A stretch of 64,000 nt of DNA from Prosapia bicincta (GCA_036971475.1 JBAIZL010000002.1:18601067-18665066), one strand, 5' to 3'; counted from the stretch's first letter, positions 13,980 to 28,429 are shown. Numbers and translations are program-made. The notes: generated from the letters alone by a model not told the origin.

Positions 13980-14150
13980 GGCTTAAATTTCAGTACGAAA
14001 TGAGTTTTTTGGTCTTTTAACAATCTCACCTTCATTCGACGTATCTTTCAGTGCGAAGAGACCTCTCTAATATTTCCCTAACCTTTCTGATTCAGCCCGA
14101 TTGTTAGTGCGAATGGAGCTCGCTGGCCTTTTCTTAATCTTCGAATAAAA
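13980..14150. repeat. Degenerate tandem repeat, unit about 58 bp
   Basis: Three units are anchored by CAGTACGAAATGAG (13991), CAGTGCGAAGAGAC (14050) and TAGTGCGAATGGAG (14106), each followed by a CT-rich CTGGTCTTTTAACAATCTT-like part. Related single units occur near 13296 and 13800, suggesting a longer eroded array. Confidence 0.5.
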
Positions 14151-15064
14151 TGACCTGAATGTCTAATAAGATAAACATCATCTTCGAGGAGAAATTATCG
14201 AAATCCTAAAGATCGAGCTTGTTCATCACTTTATTTATACTGATAACTAAACCATGTTTGCAGTAGACCATGGGCGTGAGACCAGTTGGAAAATAGTAAG
14301 ATCTCATGCCATGAAGCGTGTTACCAAAAAGTTTGGAAACCACTATATTAGAGGGAGACGAATCTTTCGTCACCCCGGACAAATTATCTTCAGCAAACGT
14401 CTCTATTCACCTCAAAAATTATCTTGAAAAAGACAAAACGATGTTTAATAAAAAAAAGGGAAGGTTTGTACGGACAGACGAAAGTCTTCAATGTTATTGG
14501 TTGTTGACCACTTAACACTTAGCTTCTCTCTACAAATTAACTAACACAGTTGCTAGTAGATTTATGACGTCACAAAGTCCACTATGCTGTCAGTTCTTCA
14601 ACAACTATAAATTTAATCTAAAATTTCAGCCAACTTGAATTTTGCACAGCACTAATTGCGCAGTAAATTAAAGCAGCCATCAACTGACACAACTATAAAA
14701 TGGCAAACAGCCAGCACTGAATTAGCTTTTATTAATGCCTTGTTGTAAAATGCTCCCCCCCCCCCGGTTATGCCTGAAGTGGGTTGTGCTTTAAAGTTTA
14801 AGGCGGCAATTATCCTTTCATTCAATACTTTCGTGTTTAGTCGTTGTTTAAGTGCGGTTTCTTACAACTATACTATTATAATATTTCTCAAAGTAAAGAT
14901 AAAAACCAGTCAGCCTTTAGAGCATATTTATTCCATTCAAACCTTTGTTCTGCCATACAGGATGTATACACGTACCGGGTAGAATAGGTCGTGAGGTAAG
15001 AAGAGAAGCCATTGGTAGCTGGAAGGCATTATATCTTATTAAACAAGAACTTGGCGCATGTTGA

Positions 15065-15190
15065 ACTGTTATTAAAACAAGCAATATAAATAAAAACGTT
15101 TTGAAGTCAATTATTACTTAGGTCAACAAAGAAAAAAATATTTTACTTACTTTTTATTAAATAATCACAATTAATTTAAATAAACTTGTC
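15065..15190 (+). repeat. R1 fragment, 5' end only
   Basis: AAAACAAGCAATATAAATAA, GTCAATTATTACTTAGGTCA and ACTTTTTATTAAATAATCAC are the R1 5' end. A shorter piece of the same end (ACAAATAATATACG ... TTAAAGTCAATTCC) follows at 15324-15370, cut off exactly where the foldback element begins. Confidence 0.65.
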
Positions 15191-15372
15191 GGCAATAAAT
15201 ATTTCAAAGGCTATAAATAATAACTACGACTCCTTTTAACCAGCTCTAGAGACATTGGGCAGCTCTACTTCAACTATTCCTTACATGCAAAAAAATAGGC
15301 TTTATTATAGTATACGCAAAAAAACAAATAATATACGTTTTGGAAACAACAATGTTTTAAAGTCAATTCCAG

Positions 15373-15885
15373 TGAGGGTAAATTGAGGAAAGTCAGGTAG
15401 CTGGGGGACAACTGGTTGGCTGATGCCCCGGCGAATACATCTCATTAATGACGCATCGCCGATTATTCCCCTTGAAAACGTTAATAATACGCATTATATA
15501 AGAATAACGTTGATACGGTTTTCTTAATTATTATTGTTATTAATTAAACCAACAATTGCGTGTTTGTCTCATGTTAATCGGTGTTATAACTGAAGCTTAT
15601 TACAAATTTTAATTACCGAAGAGTAGCCGGTAACCACACTTAAAGTCGGCCAATTAACATGAGACAAATGCGGATTTGTTTGTTTAGTAATAATTAGGAA
15701 AACCGTATCAACGTTTTCTCATATAATGCGTATTTATTACATTAACGTTTTTAAGTGGAGTAATCGGCGATGCGTCTTCATGGGATGTACTTGCCGGGGC
15801 GTCCCCGCCTATCCATCGGTCGAACAGTTCCTAATCAACCAGCTACCTGGCTTTGCCCCAACTTACTCTAAGAAGGAGTAGGCGC
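15373..15885. mobile_element. Foldback element with arms of about 240 bp
   Basis: The left end (GGTAAATTGAGGAAAGTCAG, GTAGCTGG) and the right end (reverse complement AGTAAGTTGGGGCAAAGCCA, GGTAGCTGG) match. Pairing continues inward through GACGCATCGCCGATTA, AACGTTGATACGGTTTTC and TTGTCTCATGTTAAT to within about 50 bp of the centre. The element is nearly all inverted repeat, without a transposase. It cuts an R1 5'-end fragment on its left side. Superfamily unknown. Confidence 0.8.
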
Positions 15886-16589
15886 TTACCTATGACCTCG
15901 ATTTTTCTGTTTACATAAATTTATCAAAATTAAAACAAGAATTTCTTAAAAAATTTTCAAAGGACGATGGTTGGATTTTTGTTATATCGATTAAAACTGC
16001 AGAATCAAAGGAATGGCACATATATTTACTCGTACAATAACAATCTAAGAGAAATAAAGTACCTAATGTGAGTTACGGCATTAGAAATTGAATTTCAGAA
16101 GTTGCCTGGAGGGGAAAGATAAACACCAGGCACATAAATTGCGGCGGGAAACACGTTAAGGAACATAAATCCAAATTTGACATTTATTGGCGACCTGAAT
16201 CCGTGCAACCAGAGACTCGGCACGTAATCTGATCCCTGTTACATCCTAAACATCAATTGCACTACTCAATACAGTCTTGATAAACCTGTTCTTTATGTTT
16301 CAACTCGGTTCATTATTAATATTTCAACAAAATCAGCCGTGTAACAATGTATATTTAATAATGTGGTCATGGAATATTCGCAGTATAACTTTAGTCTTTT
16401 CTGTAACAATAACGGACAAACTAAGCAAATTTCCTGTTTCCATAATCGCACGAGTGCTTTCACTTCAACACATTGAATATTTTAAACTATTTGTAATAAT
16501 CAAATAGTTAATCAATTTCTTGCTTTGGATTTTGGGTTCATTTGTTTAATTAAAGATTTTTAGTATATTAATTAAAACAACCTCTCACC
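15886..16589. other. No feature recognised
   Basis: The 76-codon frame at 16277-16507 looks like chance reading of A+T-rich DNA. Confidence 0.5.
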
Positions 16590-17150
16590 ACAAATTCAAC
16601 AAATTTTATTTTAACCTTATGTACATTTCGACTACAAAGTAATCATCTTCAGAGGTATTTTTACAAATAACTAACTTACAGCTAAACCTATGCGTATTTA
16701 TAAGCAACGAGAACTCCTTGGCCACACCCCCTACACTATCCGACCAATCATGTTACGAGTAACAACTAGGTTTGGTCTAACAGAAGGAGTTACCGTTACA
16801 TTATTTTTGAATTTTACAGTAATTATTAAATTTACACATTTAACAATTAAAACTATAACTATCTCTTAACTAATAGATACAATTGGGAATTCGTGATAGG
16901 CCCTTTGTCAGAATTTAATAATTTATTAGTTTCATATTTATTAATAAACATACTTTCGAAACTATTTAACATATTTTTTGATTTAACATTTTTAATTAAT
17001 TTAAGGTTATTTATATCTAAGTTATGATTAGTTTCTAAGATATGTTCAGCTACACTTGATTTCTCTGGCCTTTGAAATTTTATATGACTAATGCGTTCTT
17101 TGAATCTAGTGGTTTAATTAATATAAACATTTACGCCACAGTTGCTTTAA
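16590..17150 (-). pseudogene. Penelope-like element relic, C-terminus and 3' end
   Basis: An open minus-strand stretch ending at 16859-16861 reads TTRFKERISHIKFQRPEKSS, VAEHILETNHNLDINNLKLI, then KYETNKLLNSDKGPI and a stop. It is preceded, across in-frame stops, by CGVNVYIN. This matches the region just after the GIY-YIG core in Penelope-like elements (the conserved RFKxHIxHIK and SSVAEHIxxTNH blocks). The sequence after the stop runs to CTCTGAAGATGATTACTTTG and TCGAAATGTAC (about 16.6 kb), the usual look of these elements' 3' ends. Nothing of the reverse transcriptase is present. The open frame is too short for a host gene. Confidence 0.75.
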
Positions 17151-17523
17151 GTTGTTGTTAAAGATTTTTAGTGTTTAACTTGAAAGTTATACCCACTTGA
17201 TATAGTAAGTCGCACTTTCTAGTTTTTCATTTGTACTATCAAACTAGAAATGTGATATTGTATTATTTACTCATTGCTTGACAACGACCTGATACGTACG
17301 GAAACCATAAAGTTTAAGATCAATTTTTTTAGACTCTGAACCTCTGATGAGCATTAAGGGGCGGAACGGCATAAATGTTTTATATTTTGTATAATTCATA
17401 TATAAAATTATTTTCTTAAAAGTTTAATGTATTTATTGTGTTTAAATGAAATTAAAATGTAAATTTTTTAAATATCATAATTTAAGGGATTTAATCAAAG
17501 CATACTTGCAAAATAAATCTCTT

Positions 17524-18000
17524 TTTTCCAATTCCTTCTATTAGTTAACACTTTGTTTCTTATATATATCTTGTTCAAATTTTCAATCACTAATAAAATA
17601 CTTTTCATTCATCCACTCAAGTTCAAATATATCTTTTAAAACTTTTAGTGGATGATACTTGATTTAGATACAGTTTTTCTAATAATAGTTTATTAAATAA
17701 ATTTAATAACTTAATTTTAGTTTTATGAAGGAGAAAAACTTCACACAAAAGGGGAAAGGTATGCAATATAGTTATTTCGTCCCAATTGGCTTAAAACAAG
17801 TGATAATATATGATTTCATAAATCAGTTGATTATGTTATAGGTTATGTGGTAGAATAGCTGTTTTAACGCATAGATTATTTTGCTTTATTTATAATAATT
17901 GTAACTATTTAATAAAAATTACCTAAAGCAAAATTTTTTTAGTTGAGCTAAGTTGGAATTGACTTTAAAAAATTGTTGTTCTTTGTTGTTTCTAAATCTT
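17524..18000 (-). repeat. R1 dispersed repeat, full-length
   Basis: CCAATTCCTTCTATTAGTTA, TTATATATATCTTGTTCAAA, GGGGAAAGGTATGCAATATA, TTGTTGGAATTGACT-like end (GTTGGAATTGACTTTAAAA). All R1 blocks are in order, with only a short TA run. Confidence 0.85.
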
Positions 18001-19042
18001 ATGTTAATATGTTTTTACCTAAATTATAGTGAAGCCTATTTTTTGGGCGTAAGAATGGTTGAACGTAGAGCAGGCCTGTGTCACATTGTTAAAAAAGGAG
18101 TCATCGTTATTATTTATACTCTGTTTTAGCTTTGAAATGTTTATTGCCTACTCGTTTCGGTCATAACCCATCGTTATAGGCAAGGTCTGATATGTGAATA
18201 ATGGTTTATCGCGTTTGCTTTAATTAGCGTGGTTTCATCTAGTTTCGGAGTTATCCGAAGACACCATTCGGTACCCAGCCCCTTAGCTACGTAATCACTA
18301 GTAATCAGGTGCACATAATAAAATCGCTTCTATATTCCTTCTATGAAGAATTAAAGTACTTTATTATCTCTTTTAATATAAATTTGAAATATTTTCTAGA
18401 AAATCTAGTTTAAAAAAATTATTAATTTGAAGATATAAATCACTTATCTAACAATAACTATACCTAACCCTAATTTATGGTTTATAAATTTTCTTCAAAA
18501 TTTTTGAAGTTTGTTTAAAGATCGTTCAACGAATATTTATTACAATAATTACTAATTTACTATAGTAATAGTATTCCATCCCACAAAAACACCCGTCATG
18601 CGTGCTAATGTACTAATTAGATATATTAGGCTACAATCGTTTCTCTGTGCTAAGTATACAATACTTTTTATTTTAAACGTGAAAAGTTTTATTTAGTTAT
18701 AAGGCTAAATGTTTAAACCTTATTCACTTCAAAGCATTAAATCAATAACTTAACCTGCCCAGCCTAACCTAATCTTACCCAACCTTATTATTTTTCTGAC
18801 TTTAAATGACTTTGATAAATTGGGCCTTTTTGGTTTTTTCCAGTTGTTTTAAATTTCCTATAAAATAGAGACGGTTAACGTTGTTTTAGTTTCAACAGAG
18901 GTTATTTTAATTGCATGTTCAAATAATTTTCCAATGCAGTTGCTGAACTTAAAAATATATTTGATTAAATTATGTTATAGAGTATGATTTCACAAAGCGA
19001 CTGTTTCTATTACTTGAATATTATATTGGATTTTGTATTATA
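18001..19042. other. No feature recognised
   Basis: A short CCTAACCTAA run near 18768 is too small to be telomeric repeat. Confidence 0.5.
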
Positions 19043-21194
<2,152 letters not shown>

Positions 21195-21585
21195 CCCCCA
21201 ACCTCCTGTCCTAGGGTACCATTGTCCAACTCGACTTTCAGTATTAAAAGATCATTTCCCTAGCTTTCAGTTAGAGGAATATTATCTCACCTGGCCCCAA
21301 CAATAGATTATTATATTCCCCGGCTTCCAGTTCTAGAGGAACATTATTTCCTAGATTTTCGGTACTTAGGGATCAGAATTTCTTTCGATTTTCAGAAGTA
21401 GGGAATATTTATCGCCTAAGACCCCAATTGTAGGAGATTATTCTACAAATTTGAGATCATTATTTCCTCCATCTTTCAAATCTAAGAAATCATCATTTCC
21501 TCTTATCTCCAGTACTCGGGGATCAATATTTTCCCCGACTTTCAGTATTAGTTCTCGTTCTTGGACCTACTTCAATTCCACTTCT
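21195..21585. repeat. Degenerate minisatellite, unit about 33 bp
   Basis: About eleven diverged units resemble GGATCATTATTTCCCCGACT then TTCAGTACTAG. Good examples start at 21320, 21350, 21480 and 21510. It adjoins an R1 fragment on the right. Confidence 0.65.
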
Positions 21586-21614
21586 CCTTTCCCTCCCAAG
21601 GGGTGTAACGTTTG

Positions 21615-21805
21615 TGATACTATATATGGTTTCATAAAATAGTTGATTTTATGTTATAGATCATGTGGTAGAACAGCTGTTTTAACGCATTGGTTTTGTT
21701 ATTTTATTTGTATTAATTGCAATTATTTAATGAAAAGTAACTAATATAATTTTTTGAAAGTAGAAATTGAGCTAAATTTTTGTTTGTTTTTATTACTTGT
21801 TTATT
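21615..21805 (-). repeat. R1 fragment, 5' half
   Basis: TTTCATAAAATAGTTGATTT, GTGGTAGAACAGCTGTTTTA and TTTTATTACTTGTT match the 5' half of R1. The 3' half is missing at the junction with the 33-bp minisatellite. Confidence 0.7.
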
Positions 21806-22058
21806 CTGTAATAAACAGTCAGAAAATCATTCTGGAATATTCCTAATGTTTTAGTATCAGGAGGAACATGTTTTTGTTCTGTTTATATTCTGTGACAGTG
21901 GAAGAGGTGTGATCATGTAAATGTGACCTCCCCGTCAGTCTCCTCTACCTGGATTCCTCCCGGACGATGGACTAACACTCTTAATCTGTTCATTGTCTAA
22001 AAATACAAACAAGAAGACAGTTGCACCGAAGTTTATGGAAGTGTTAAGATCAGTGTAA

Positions 22059-23098
22059 TCTATACTAATATATAAAAATCTAATGGTGTCTGAGTGTGTG
22101 TTCCTCAATCATGTAAAAATACTTTACACATTGAGCTGAAATTTTACATAGATATTCTTAGGGCCCCTGGTTAAAAAGAGATACATTTTTATTCAGAAAT
22201 TCGTTCAGGGCACCTTGAAACCCCCCTTAACACTCAATTCTTTTACTCCATTTAATACTTAACTTGACTTAATCAGCTGATAATCATCTGTAACAGTCAC
22301 TTTTAAACACTTTTAAACAACTGATAGTAATTGTTTGTTGTTATTCATCTTTCTAGGTTAGTATACTTTACAAATGTTATGTTACAAGCAGAAGTTTTCC
22401 CGCCCTTGGTTTTCAAGACAATAATCAGTAAATTTATAGTTTCATATATATTTATTGGGAACTAATTTATACTATTACATAAAAATCTAATGGTGTCTGT
22501 GTGTATATTACTCAATCACGTAAAACTATTGGACCCATTGAGCTGAAATTTGGTATTTATTTCCCTTACTCACGTGTTCGATTTTAGCGGAAAGAATTAT
22601 ACCGGCCGACGAAGAAAATCATCAGAGATACGAAAAATATATGAGAACTCTGGCTCACGCCCCAAAAGTTTACAATTTTGGAAAAATGTAATTTCCCCCA
22701 AACGTGGTGCTAATAGTGCTGGTAAAAATGCACATTGGCCACCCCCAATAAAATGCGTATAAAATGAATAAAACTTATGTCCTGAAGCTATATTGACAAT
22801 TAATGTTTGTTATTGCCACGAAGGTTAATTTTATATATCTATGAAGTATCCAGTCAGGATAGATTTGGTTGTAATTTTATAGGTTTATCTAAATGTACAA
22901 ATTTAAGGCTAGAATAGAGATCACGTGATGAAGTATCACTCCGCGGAGTAGACGAAGAAAAACTCCCGGTACGTTTATAAACTATAGTTTGATATATTTA
23001 TTGGGATTTAATTTCAGTAAATTTAAACCCAAATATAAATACAAATTAAATCAATACAATATTCGTCAACCCCGTACGACGGACGGGCACTCTGCTAG
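22059..23098 (+). mobile_element. Non-autonomous Helitron carrying a satellite monomer
   Basis: The left end is TCTATACTAATATATAAAAA, preceded by A. The right end is GCACTCTGCTAG, followed by T. A short hairpin (CCCGT, 7-base loop, ACGGG; 23071-23087) lies 7 bp upstream of the terminal CTAG. TC...CTAG ends, a 3' subterminal hairpin and insertion between A and T are the diagnostic Helitron features. No Rep/helicase coding is visible. The 5'-end sequence starts again at about 22469 (ATAAAAATCTAATGGTGTCT recurs), so this is probably a 5' fragment of one copy followed by a second copy. A single satellite core lies inside at 22837-22883. The short open frame at 22550-22762 resembles nothing I know. 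Confidence 0.85.
22837..22883 (+). repeat. Lone satellite monomer core inside the Helitron
   Basis: About 46 bp containing TATGAAGTATCCAGTCAGGA and TAGATTTGGTTGTAATTTTA is the reverse complement of the conserved core of the 75-bp satellite at 51-64 kb, with only a few differences. Only one monomer is present and it is flanked by unrelated Helitron sequence. It shares the ATTACAACC variant (reverse strand) with the inverted edge monomer at 51277-51348. Confidence 0.85.
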
Positions 23099-23789
23099 TA
23101 TAGAAATAAATGCAGCGTCTGTATACCTAGGGACGGGTTTGTTATAAGTGGATTTCAACAGCTGTATGGATATCTTGTGGTTGGAAAAAGTGGAACTATA
23201 TGTAATCTTTATATAGCGCTATGCGCCAGGATAGAAGTGTAATCAGGCCCGTGTGATCTTCTTTGATCAATAATACATGGGGGGAGTAGCGTAAGTATGG
23301 TTTACGATCGACGAAGGGGTGAGGGGTAGTAAAGAGATAACATATTCTGAAAAAATGTGAAGAAAGCAAAGGTAAATGTTAGATAATATTATTCATTCTA
23401 TGTATGACTAGAATTTATGGGGAGCTCTTGTATAATGGGCACCATAACTTTGAGGTTCACAAAATACGGAAGGGGGTAGTTTATAAAATTAATTCACAGT
23501 TAGTATAGTGAAAACAAAATCATGAGATTATGTTACTAACGTTAACACATATTGCATCTCGGTTTTCCATTACATAGAGATTCGCCAAAACAAATACAAG
23601 GCAAAAGGGATACCGAGGAGTATGAGGAGGTAAGTGAGCGATTCGAATCCCTTCTGACGTTGAAATATTCCGGATCATTTAGCATCCGCCGCTCTGCTAT
23701 AGAACGTGGACGCGATTTATCACCGACCAAAGATATTCACCTCAATTTATCACTTACTAAACTGTCTTACGTTTAGTGCACGTGTTGCA
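23099..23789. other. No feature recognised
   Basis: A 74-codon frame (23552-23776) has mixed composition but no known motif; it is open on the other strand as well. Confidence 0.5.
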
Positions 23790-24785
23790 TTGCTAACAAG
23801 TTAGCTGTTCCTCTTTGTTATCCCAACTCTTGTCAAACTCTAAGCCGTTTCTTTTCGTACACTAATTCTCGAGTCTAACCCAACCATCTTGGTCTCTTAA
23901 TATATTCCTCTATGTTGTCCCAAACAATTATCTTTCCCCATTAAGCTGTTCGTCCAATTTACTGCAACCATACGATTTGTACCGTTAAACTGTTTCTACA
24001 TACTTACTCTCCCTTACTGTCCTTCCCTTTTGTTACCCTCCCAACTGTCCTGTCCTCTTAATCTGTTTCTGTACATTACCTCAACCAACCTTCTTGCTCC
24101 TTTAAACTGTTTCTCTATATCGCCCCAAACAACCATCTTGTTCCTTTAAGCTGTTAGTCTATTTTACCACAAGCAACTGATCTTTCTTGTCAGACTGTTT
24201 GTACGTACTTACACACCCAACTGTCGTTTTCTTTTATTACTCTCCTCTGTAATTCCCCTCTCAACTGTTCTACCCCCTTAATATGTTACTTTGTATTACC
24301 CCAACAACCATTTTGTCCCTTTAAGCGGTGTTTCTATATTACTGCAATCAACCTATTTTTCGCGTTAAGCTCTTTCTATATTCTAACCCTCTAAACTGTC
24401 CTGACCTTGAAGCCGTTTCTCTGTATCACCCCTCCAAACTGTCTTGTCCCCTTACGCTGTTCTTCAATATTCCTCCAGCCAACTGAGTTTTCTCCTTAAC
24501 GTAGTCTTCTCTACTATCTGACCAAACTGCCCAGCACCTGAAAATAGTCCTCTTTATTACTCCATCCAACTGGCATATCCTCTTTAGCCTCCGTCTGTCA
24601 CTACGTAACCAGCTCTTTCAATACCCTATGCTGCTGCAGTTTTTTACCTTAGGTTGCTCAGAATGTTTACATCATCAATTCATCCCTTTGTTAAAACTGC
24701 TTTTGTGTCTTACCCTGTCAAATTGTTGATTCCTTTGAGCAGTACCTTTTGAATATGCCTTCCATCTCTTTCGAGGCCGTTTTCT
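23790..24785. repeat. Degenerate minisatellite, unit about 44 bp
   Basis: About 20 diverged units of the form TTAAGCTGTTTCTCTATATT, ACCCCAACCAACTGTCTTGT, CCC can be lined up end to end (for example from 24093, 24138, 24303). The + strand is pyrimidine-rich. Units differ strongly, so the array is old. It ends where the SINE-like repeat at 24785 begins. Confidence 0.8.
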
Positions 24786-25110
24786 GTAGTTAATAAAATA
24801 AGTTTTTATCCATCCAATCAAGTTCAAATACATTTTTTTAAACCTATAGTGGATGACAAATTGATGTTAATACAGTTTTTGATTCATTTTGATAAAGTAT
24901 TGTTTCAATAATTAAATTATAAAATTTGTAGGGTCCAACCGGATAAGAACTGAGTATCTTCATGTTCGAAGTCTAGCGCGCCTTGGGCACTGCGCCAACT
25001 TTCCAATACCTAGAAATATATTTCTCAAAGGTGTATATGAGATGCCCCCTCCCCATCTGGTTGTTGTCGAAACCTCCATTTTACAACCTTAAACTGTTGC
25101 TATGGTTACA
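24785..25110 (-). repeat. SINE-like repeat with tRNA-like segment
   Basis: Related to 9886-10407. On the minus strand it has GTTGGCGCAGTGCCCAAGGC (A box), CGCGCTAGACTTCGAACATG and ACTCAGTTCTTATCCGGTTG (B box region). This is the best-preserved tRNA-like copy here. The R1-type 3' half (TAGTGGATGACAAATTGATG on +) follows. It lacks the (TA)n and the terminal GAGAGTGT block. Confidence 0.7.
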
Positions 25111-25774
25111 ACACAATATCACATTCTTTGTTAACCTTAGTAAGAATATACTTTAAAATTATTTTTTAAAAATACATGTTTTTTACTTTTTGTAAGAAAG
25201 CTTCTTACGTGAAGAATACAAAGTGTCAGTTACGTACCTTGTGTTGTATTTAACACTAAACCCTGTTTGTTATAACTGTCGAGTAAAGGCTATCCAATCA
25301 ATGGCAACCTTCAGTTACAGATCTGTTGTAGCATGCAGCCTTAATTGTAATACTCCTCTTTGCCAACTTGCTATTATCGATTGTTGGCCTTCAGATGCAC
25401 ATCGTCCCTTGTAAGTGGGTTTTCAATGGAAATGTAATTACAGCATCACTCAATTGCGATAGCTATCAATTACTTACAATGACAATAAAACTTTCAGTAT
25501 TGTATTAGTAACACGTTGGCCTAATTCAGTTCAAGCAATGATACAAGGTCGTTCCTTGCAGCAGCTTCTACATCTTAGGCGTGGAAAGAATAAAAAAGCA
25601 GGTCAATAAATACAATTGTCATTCAAAGTCTTTTTGCTACAATGATAATATTATTTTTGTAATATTCTTTTCCATCCTCATTTTCCTTTTACGGGTTTAT
25701 TCTAAAAGTTACCTAGAATAACGAAATAATTCGGTTTGTCTTGTGATATCTATATCCTGTAGTATAAATATAAA

Positions 25775-25870
25775 ACTCAATACACAAACAATTGTTTTAT
25801 GTCGTACATGTTTCGGCAAATTTACTGCCATCATCAGAGACTAATAAACAATAAATTATTGTAATGATTG
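25775..25870 (-). mobile_element. Possible retroelement 3'-end fragment
   Basis: On the minus strand AGTCTCTGATGATGGCAGTA is followed by AAATTTGCCGAAACATGTAC. This is the GATGATGGC...CCGAAACATGT pattern seen at 3' ends of Penelope-like and related elements. No coding is readable beside it. A similar weak pattern (CAGAAGATGGTTGCCTTGCA, 32485-32505) lies near 32.5 kb. Confidence 0.35.
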
Positions 25871-26284
25871 AGTTTGCCTGAATATGAATTGTAAGGCGTG
25901 GGCTTCTTATTTTACCTAAAGGTTATATTTTTGGGAACCAAATTTATAAATTATAGTTTCTTGCTCACCTAACGGTCAAGCCATTTTTGTTACCTTAAAA
26001 AAAATCCCCATTAATAAGATTGCATGTCCTTCTTTATTTGACGTACAATATCGATATACGTCAGTTCTCGGAGACAAAGCCCAGTCTCCGTAAAACATTG
26101 TCTGAATAGATGTGAGTCTATCAATGAATTATGAAGATAAAAATATTTTTATTTTTTACTTAGTTGTAAAATTTACAGGTATTGCTTTTTACCGTTATGT
26201 TCCTATTCTTTCACCTGATTTAATATAACCACAGAATTTTGTTTCTTTATCTATTTTCTAGGTCAGAGCTATTTTGTTCAATCT

Positions 26285-26896
26285 AGAGATAGGTTGCGCT
26301 ATCATTTCAGCGTGTTTGAAATTAGCTTGTAGCCTCAATTTTTGTACTTTAAAATTGTTAATAAAAAAAAAAAATTTTAGTTCTACAGAAATTTTTAATC
26401 TCAATCTATATTTCAACTTGAACATTGTATTTCGTCTTACAGTTTATTTGTTTGGTCTAATCTAATCCATTTATACGACCACCAGGATCACGTTTTGACA
26501 GATTGGCAGGGTAAGCTATGACGTCAGAACATTGTGACAGGCGAAAAATGAGTACAACATTTAGGCGTACTAAAATCTTTTAATGTCATTGAGCTACATA
26601 AATGAGTTTACCTCTAAAGATGTAGCTTAGTTTCTCCTGGCTGGAGATTCTTTAAAACCATATCTATTAAACCTGATTTCCATCACACTGTGCCCTTTGC
26701 ATTTTCCATCATAATTTCCCAGGCAGAATGGCAGAGATAAGTTGCGCTATCCTTTAGCGTGTTTGAAATTAGCTTGTAGCTTCAATTTTTGTTCAATATT
26801 TTAGTTTAACAGACATTTTTAGTCTTAATCGATATTACAACTTGACCATTTTATTTCGTCTTACAGTCTGATTTCTTTGGTCTAATCTAATCATTT
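26285..26896 (+). repeat. Local direct duplication, about 170 bp, 448 bp apart
   Basis: AGAGATAGGTTGCGCTATCA (26285) and AGAGATAAGTTGCGCTATCC (26733) start two diverged copies. Both continue GCGTGTTTGAAATTAGCTTG, ATTTCGTCTTACAGT and TTTGGTCTAATCTAATC, ending near 26468 and 26896. Confidence 0.75.
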
Positions 26897-28177
26897 TTTT
26901 GGCTGTAGGAAATATATCTTAAACACAACATAATGTCTCCAGTTTCTAGGTATTTTTGTACTGTTTTTAAAATTATTTCGTCCGACTACTTTGTTTTCCT
27001 TCTCTATTTTTCTAACTCCAGTTCTCATATGCATAGGAGTCGTAGTTTCAGCCTCTTTTTCCAAACTTAAACGACGTCTTTCACTCTTGGCTTAGGGTTA
27101 TGAAGTGTGTTGGTAAACTTGTAGCGCCAACCTTCTACAACGTTTGTTGTTCGATGTCTTCTTTGTTGGCACGCCCACAATGACTGTGCGATATCAGTCA
27201 GTGATCCACTGGCTAAGTGGAAAACCTTTTTTTCGAGCCATTTTGACAGGGAAAATCCAAAAACGTTGAACGTTATAAGAAAGTAGTTTAGATATAGATG
27301 ACCTGAGGTGACAACTGGAACCTATTTTGTACCCTTTTTTTGGTTATCAAGTTTACCACTTACCCTAGTCAATTGCTATTCTTTCTTCATATTTCGTACC
27401 ACTGGAACAGAACATCTGTCGGATCATTCAGTGGCCATCTTACCAAGCAACAAACAAGAAGGTTACATCACGATGATTAGGATTACAATCATGTTATTTC
27501 TAACTAAGTAAAGGTCATAATTGAGGTTATAATATTAAAGGGAACATATAAGTTAGTAAAGTTTACAATCTGTGCAGGGCTTCTTGAGTATAAGGCAAGC
27601 GATGATTTTACCTTTGGCGATAAATCTGCGGCACGACCTTTGGCGCAGTGCCGAACCTACGTGCCCGCAAACAGTTGGCCATCCGCCGTATAAATTTCTT
27701 TTCTTTTGGTAATATTTCTATTTTATTTTCATGTGTGCTCGTTATTCCTTTCGAACCGGCTGCTTTTCAACAAAACTTATTGGTTTTTTATATCTTATAT
27801 TTATGTGTTATATTTATTAATAATAATAAATATTTAGATCAGAAACGTATCCAGATATTCCTACGGGGTGTGTTGGCGCTCCGGAGATAATTTTGAGCCT
27901 AAATTAAAAAAACCTTAATAACATTATACGTCACTCTAACGCTTCTATAAAGACGAGCGTCACTAGGGGCGTAAAATACAACCCAAGTTTAACGATTGTT
28001 TAACTAACGTTAAGTTTACCACATGTAATGCCTAACTATTGGGGTGTGGGAAGGAATCGAGCGGGGGACGTTTTTAGACGTTCCAAAATGAGTCATTAGG
28101 AATATGGGTATTGCCTCTTATAAAAAATAAATATAATCGAAAACTTGTTGCTGTTCATGACGATCTGGTTGTTAATT

Positions 28178-28429
28178 ACTTACTTCATTTCGATATTACT
28201 TACGACCAGACTTTTTGTTAACTAAAAGGTTGTAAAATTGTTAACTTACAATTGGAGGAAACGTTTTCGTCTTACGACTTCTTTAAACCTCGTATTTTTG
28301 CCCTTATACAAAAATACGTGGCTGAAGAAGTCGTAAAACGAAAACGTTTTCTCCAATTGTAAGTTAACAATTTAACAACCTTTTAGTTAACAAAAAGTCT
28401 GGTCGCAAGTAATATCAAAGTGTAATAAG
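28178..28429. repeat. Long near-perfect hairpin, arms about 120 bp, loop 8 bp
   Basis: Left arm 28178-28300 pairs with right arm 28309-28429 around CCCTTATA. Blocks such as GACCAGACTTTTTGTTAACT and AATTGTTAACTTACAATTGG return inverted with few mismatches. An identical 11-bp direct repeat, TAAATATAATC, flanks it at 28128-28138 and 28430-28440, possibly a target-site duplication. No coding. It could be a snapback transposon remnant or a source of hairpin RNA. Confidence 0.85.

Larger units (their letters stand above)
12293..15064. other. No gene recognised
   Basis: Holds two GT tracts, the 58-bp degenerate repeat, poly-C runs (about 12358 and 14756) and TGACGTCA at 14565-14572. Short open frames at 14318 and 14770 have no recognisable motif. 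Confidence 0.5.
25111..28127. other. No gene recognised
   Basis: Holds the local duplication at 26285-26896, a possible retroelement end at 25775 and TGACGTCA at 26519-26526. Small open frames (25223, 27308, 27648) are unrecognised. Confidence 0.5.

Noticed and set aside
18760..18790. Insect telomeric TTAGG repeats
   Set aside because: Only two CCTAA units; no array.
22550..22762. Helitron Rep or helicase remnant
   Set aside because: The 70-codon frame contains no Rep or helicase motif.
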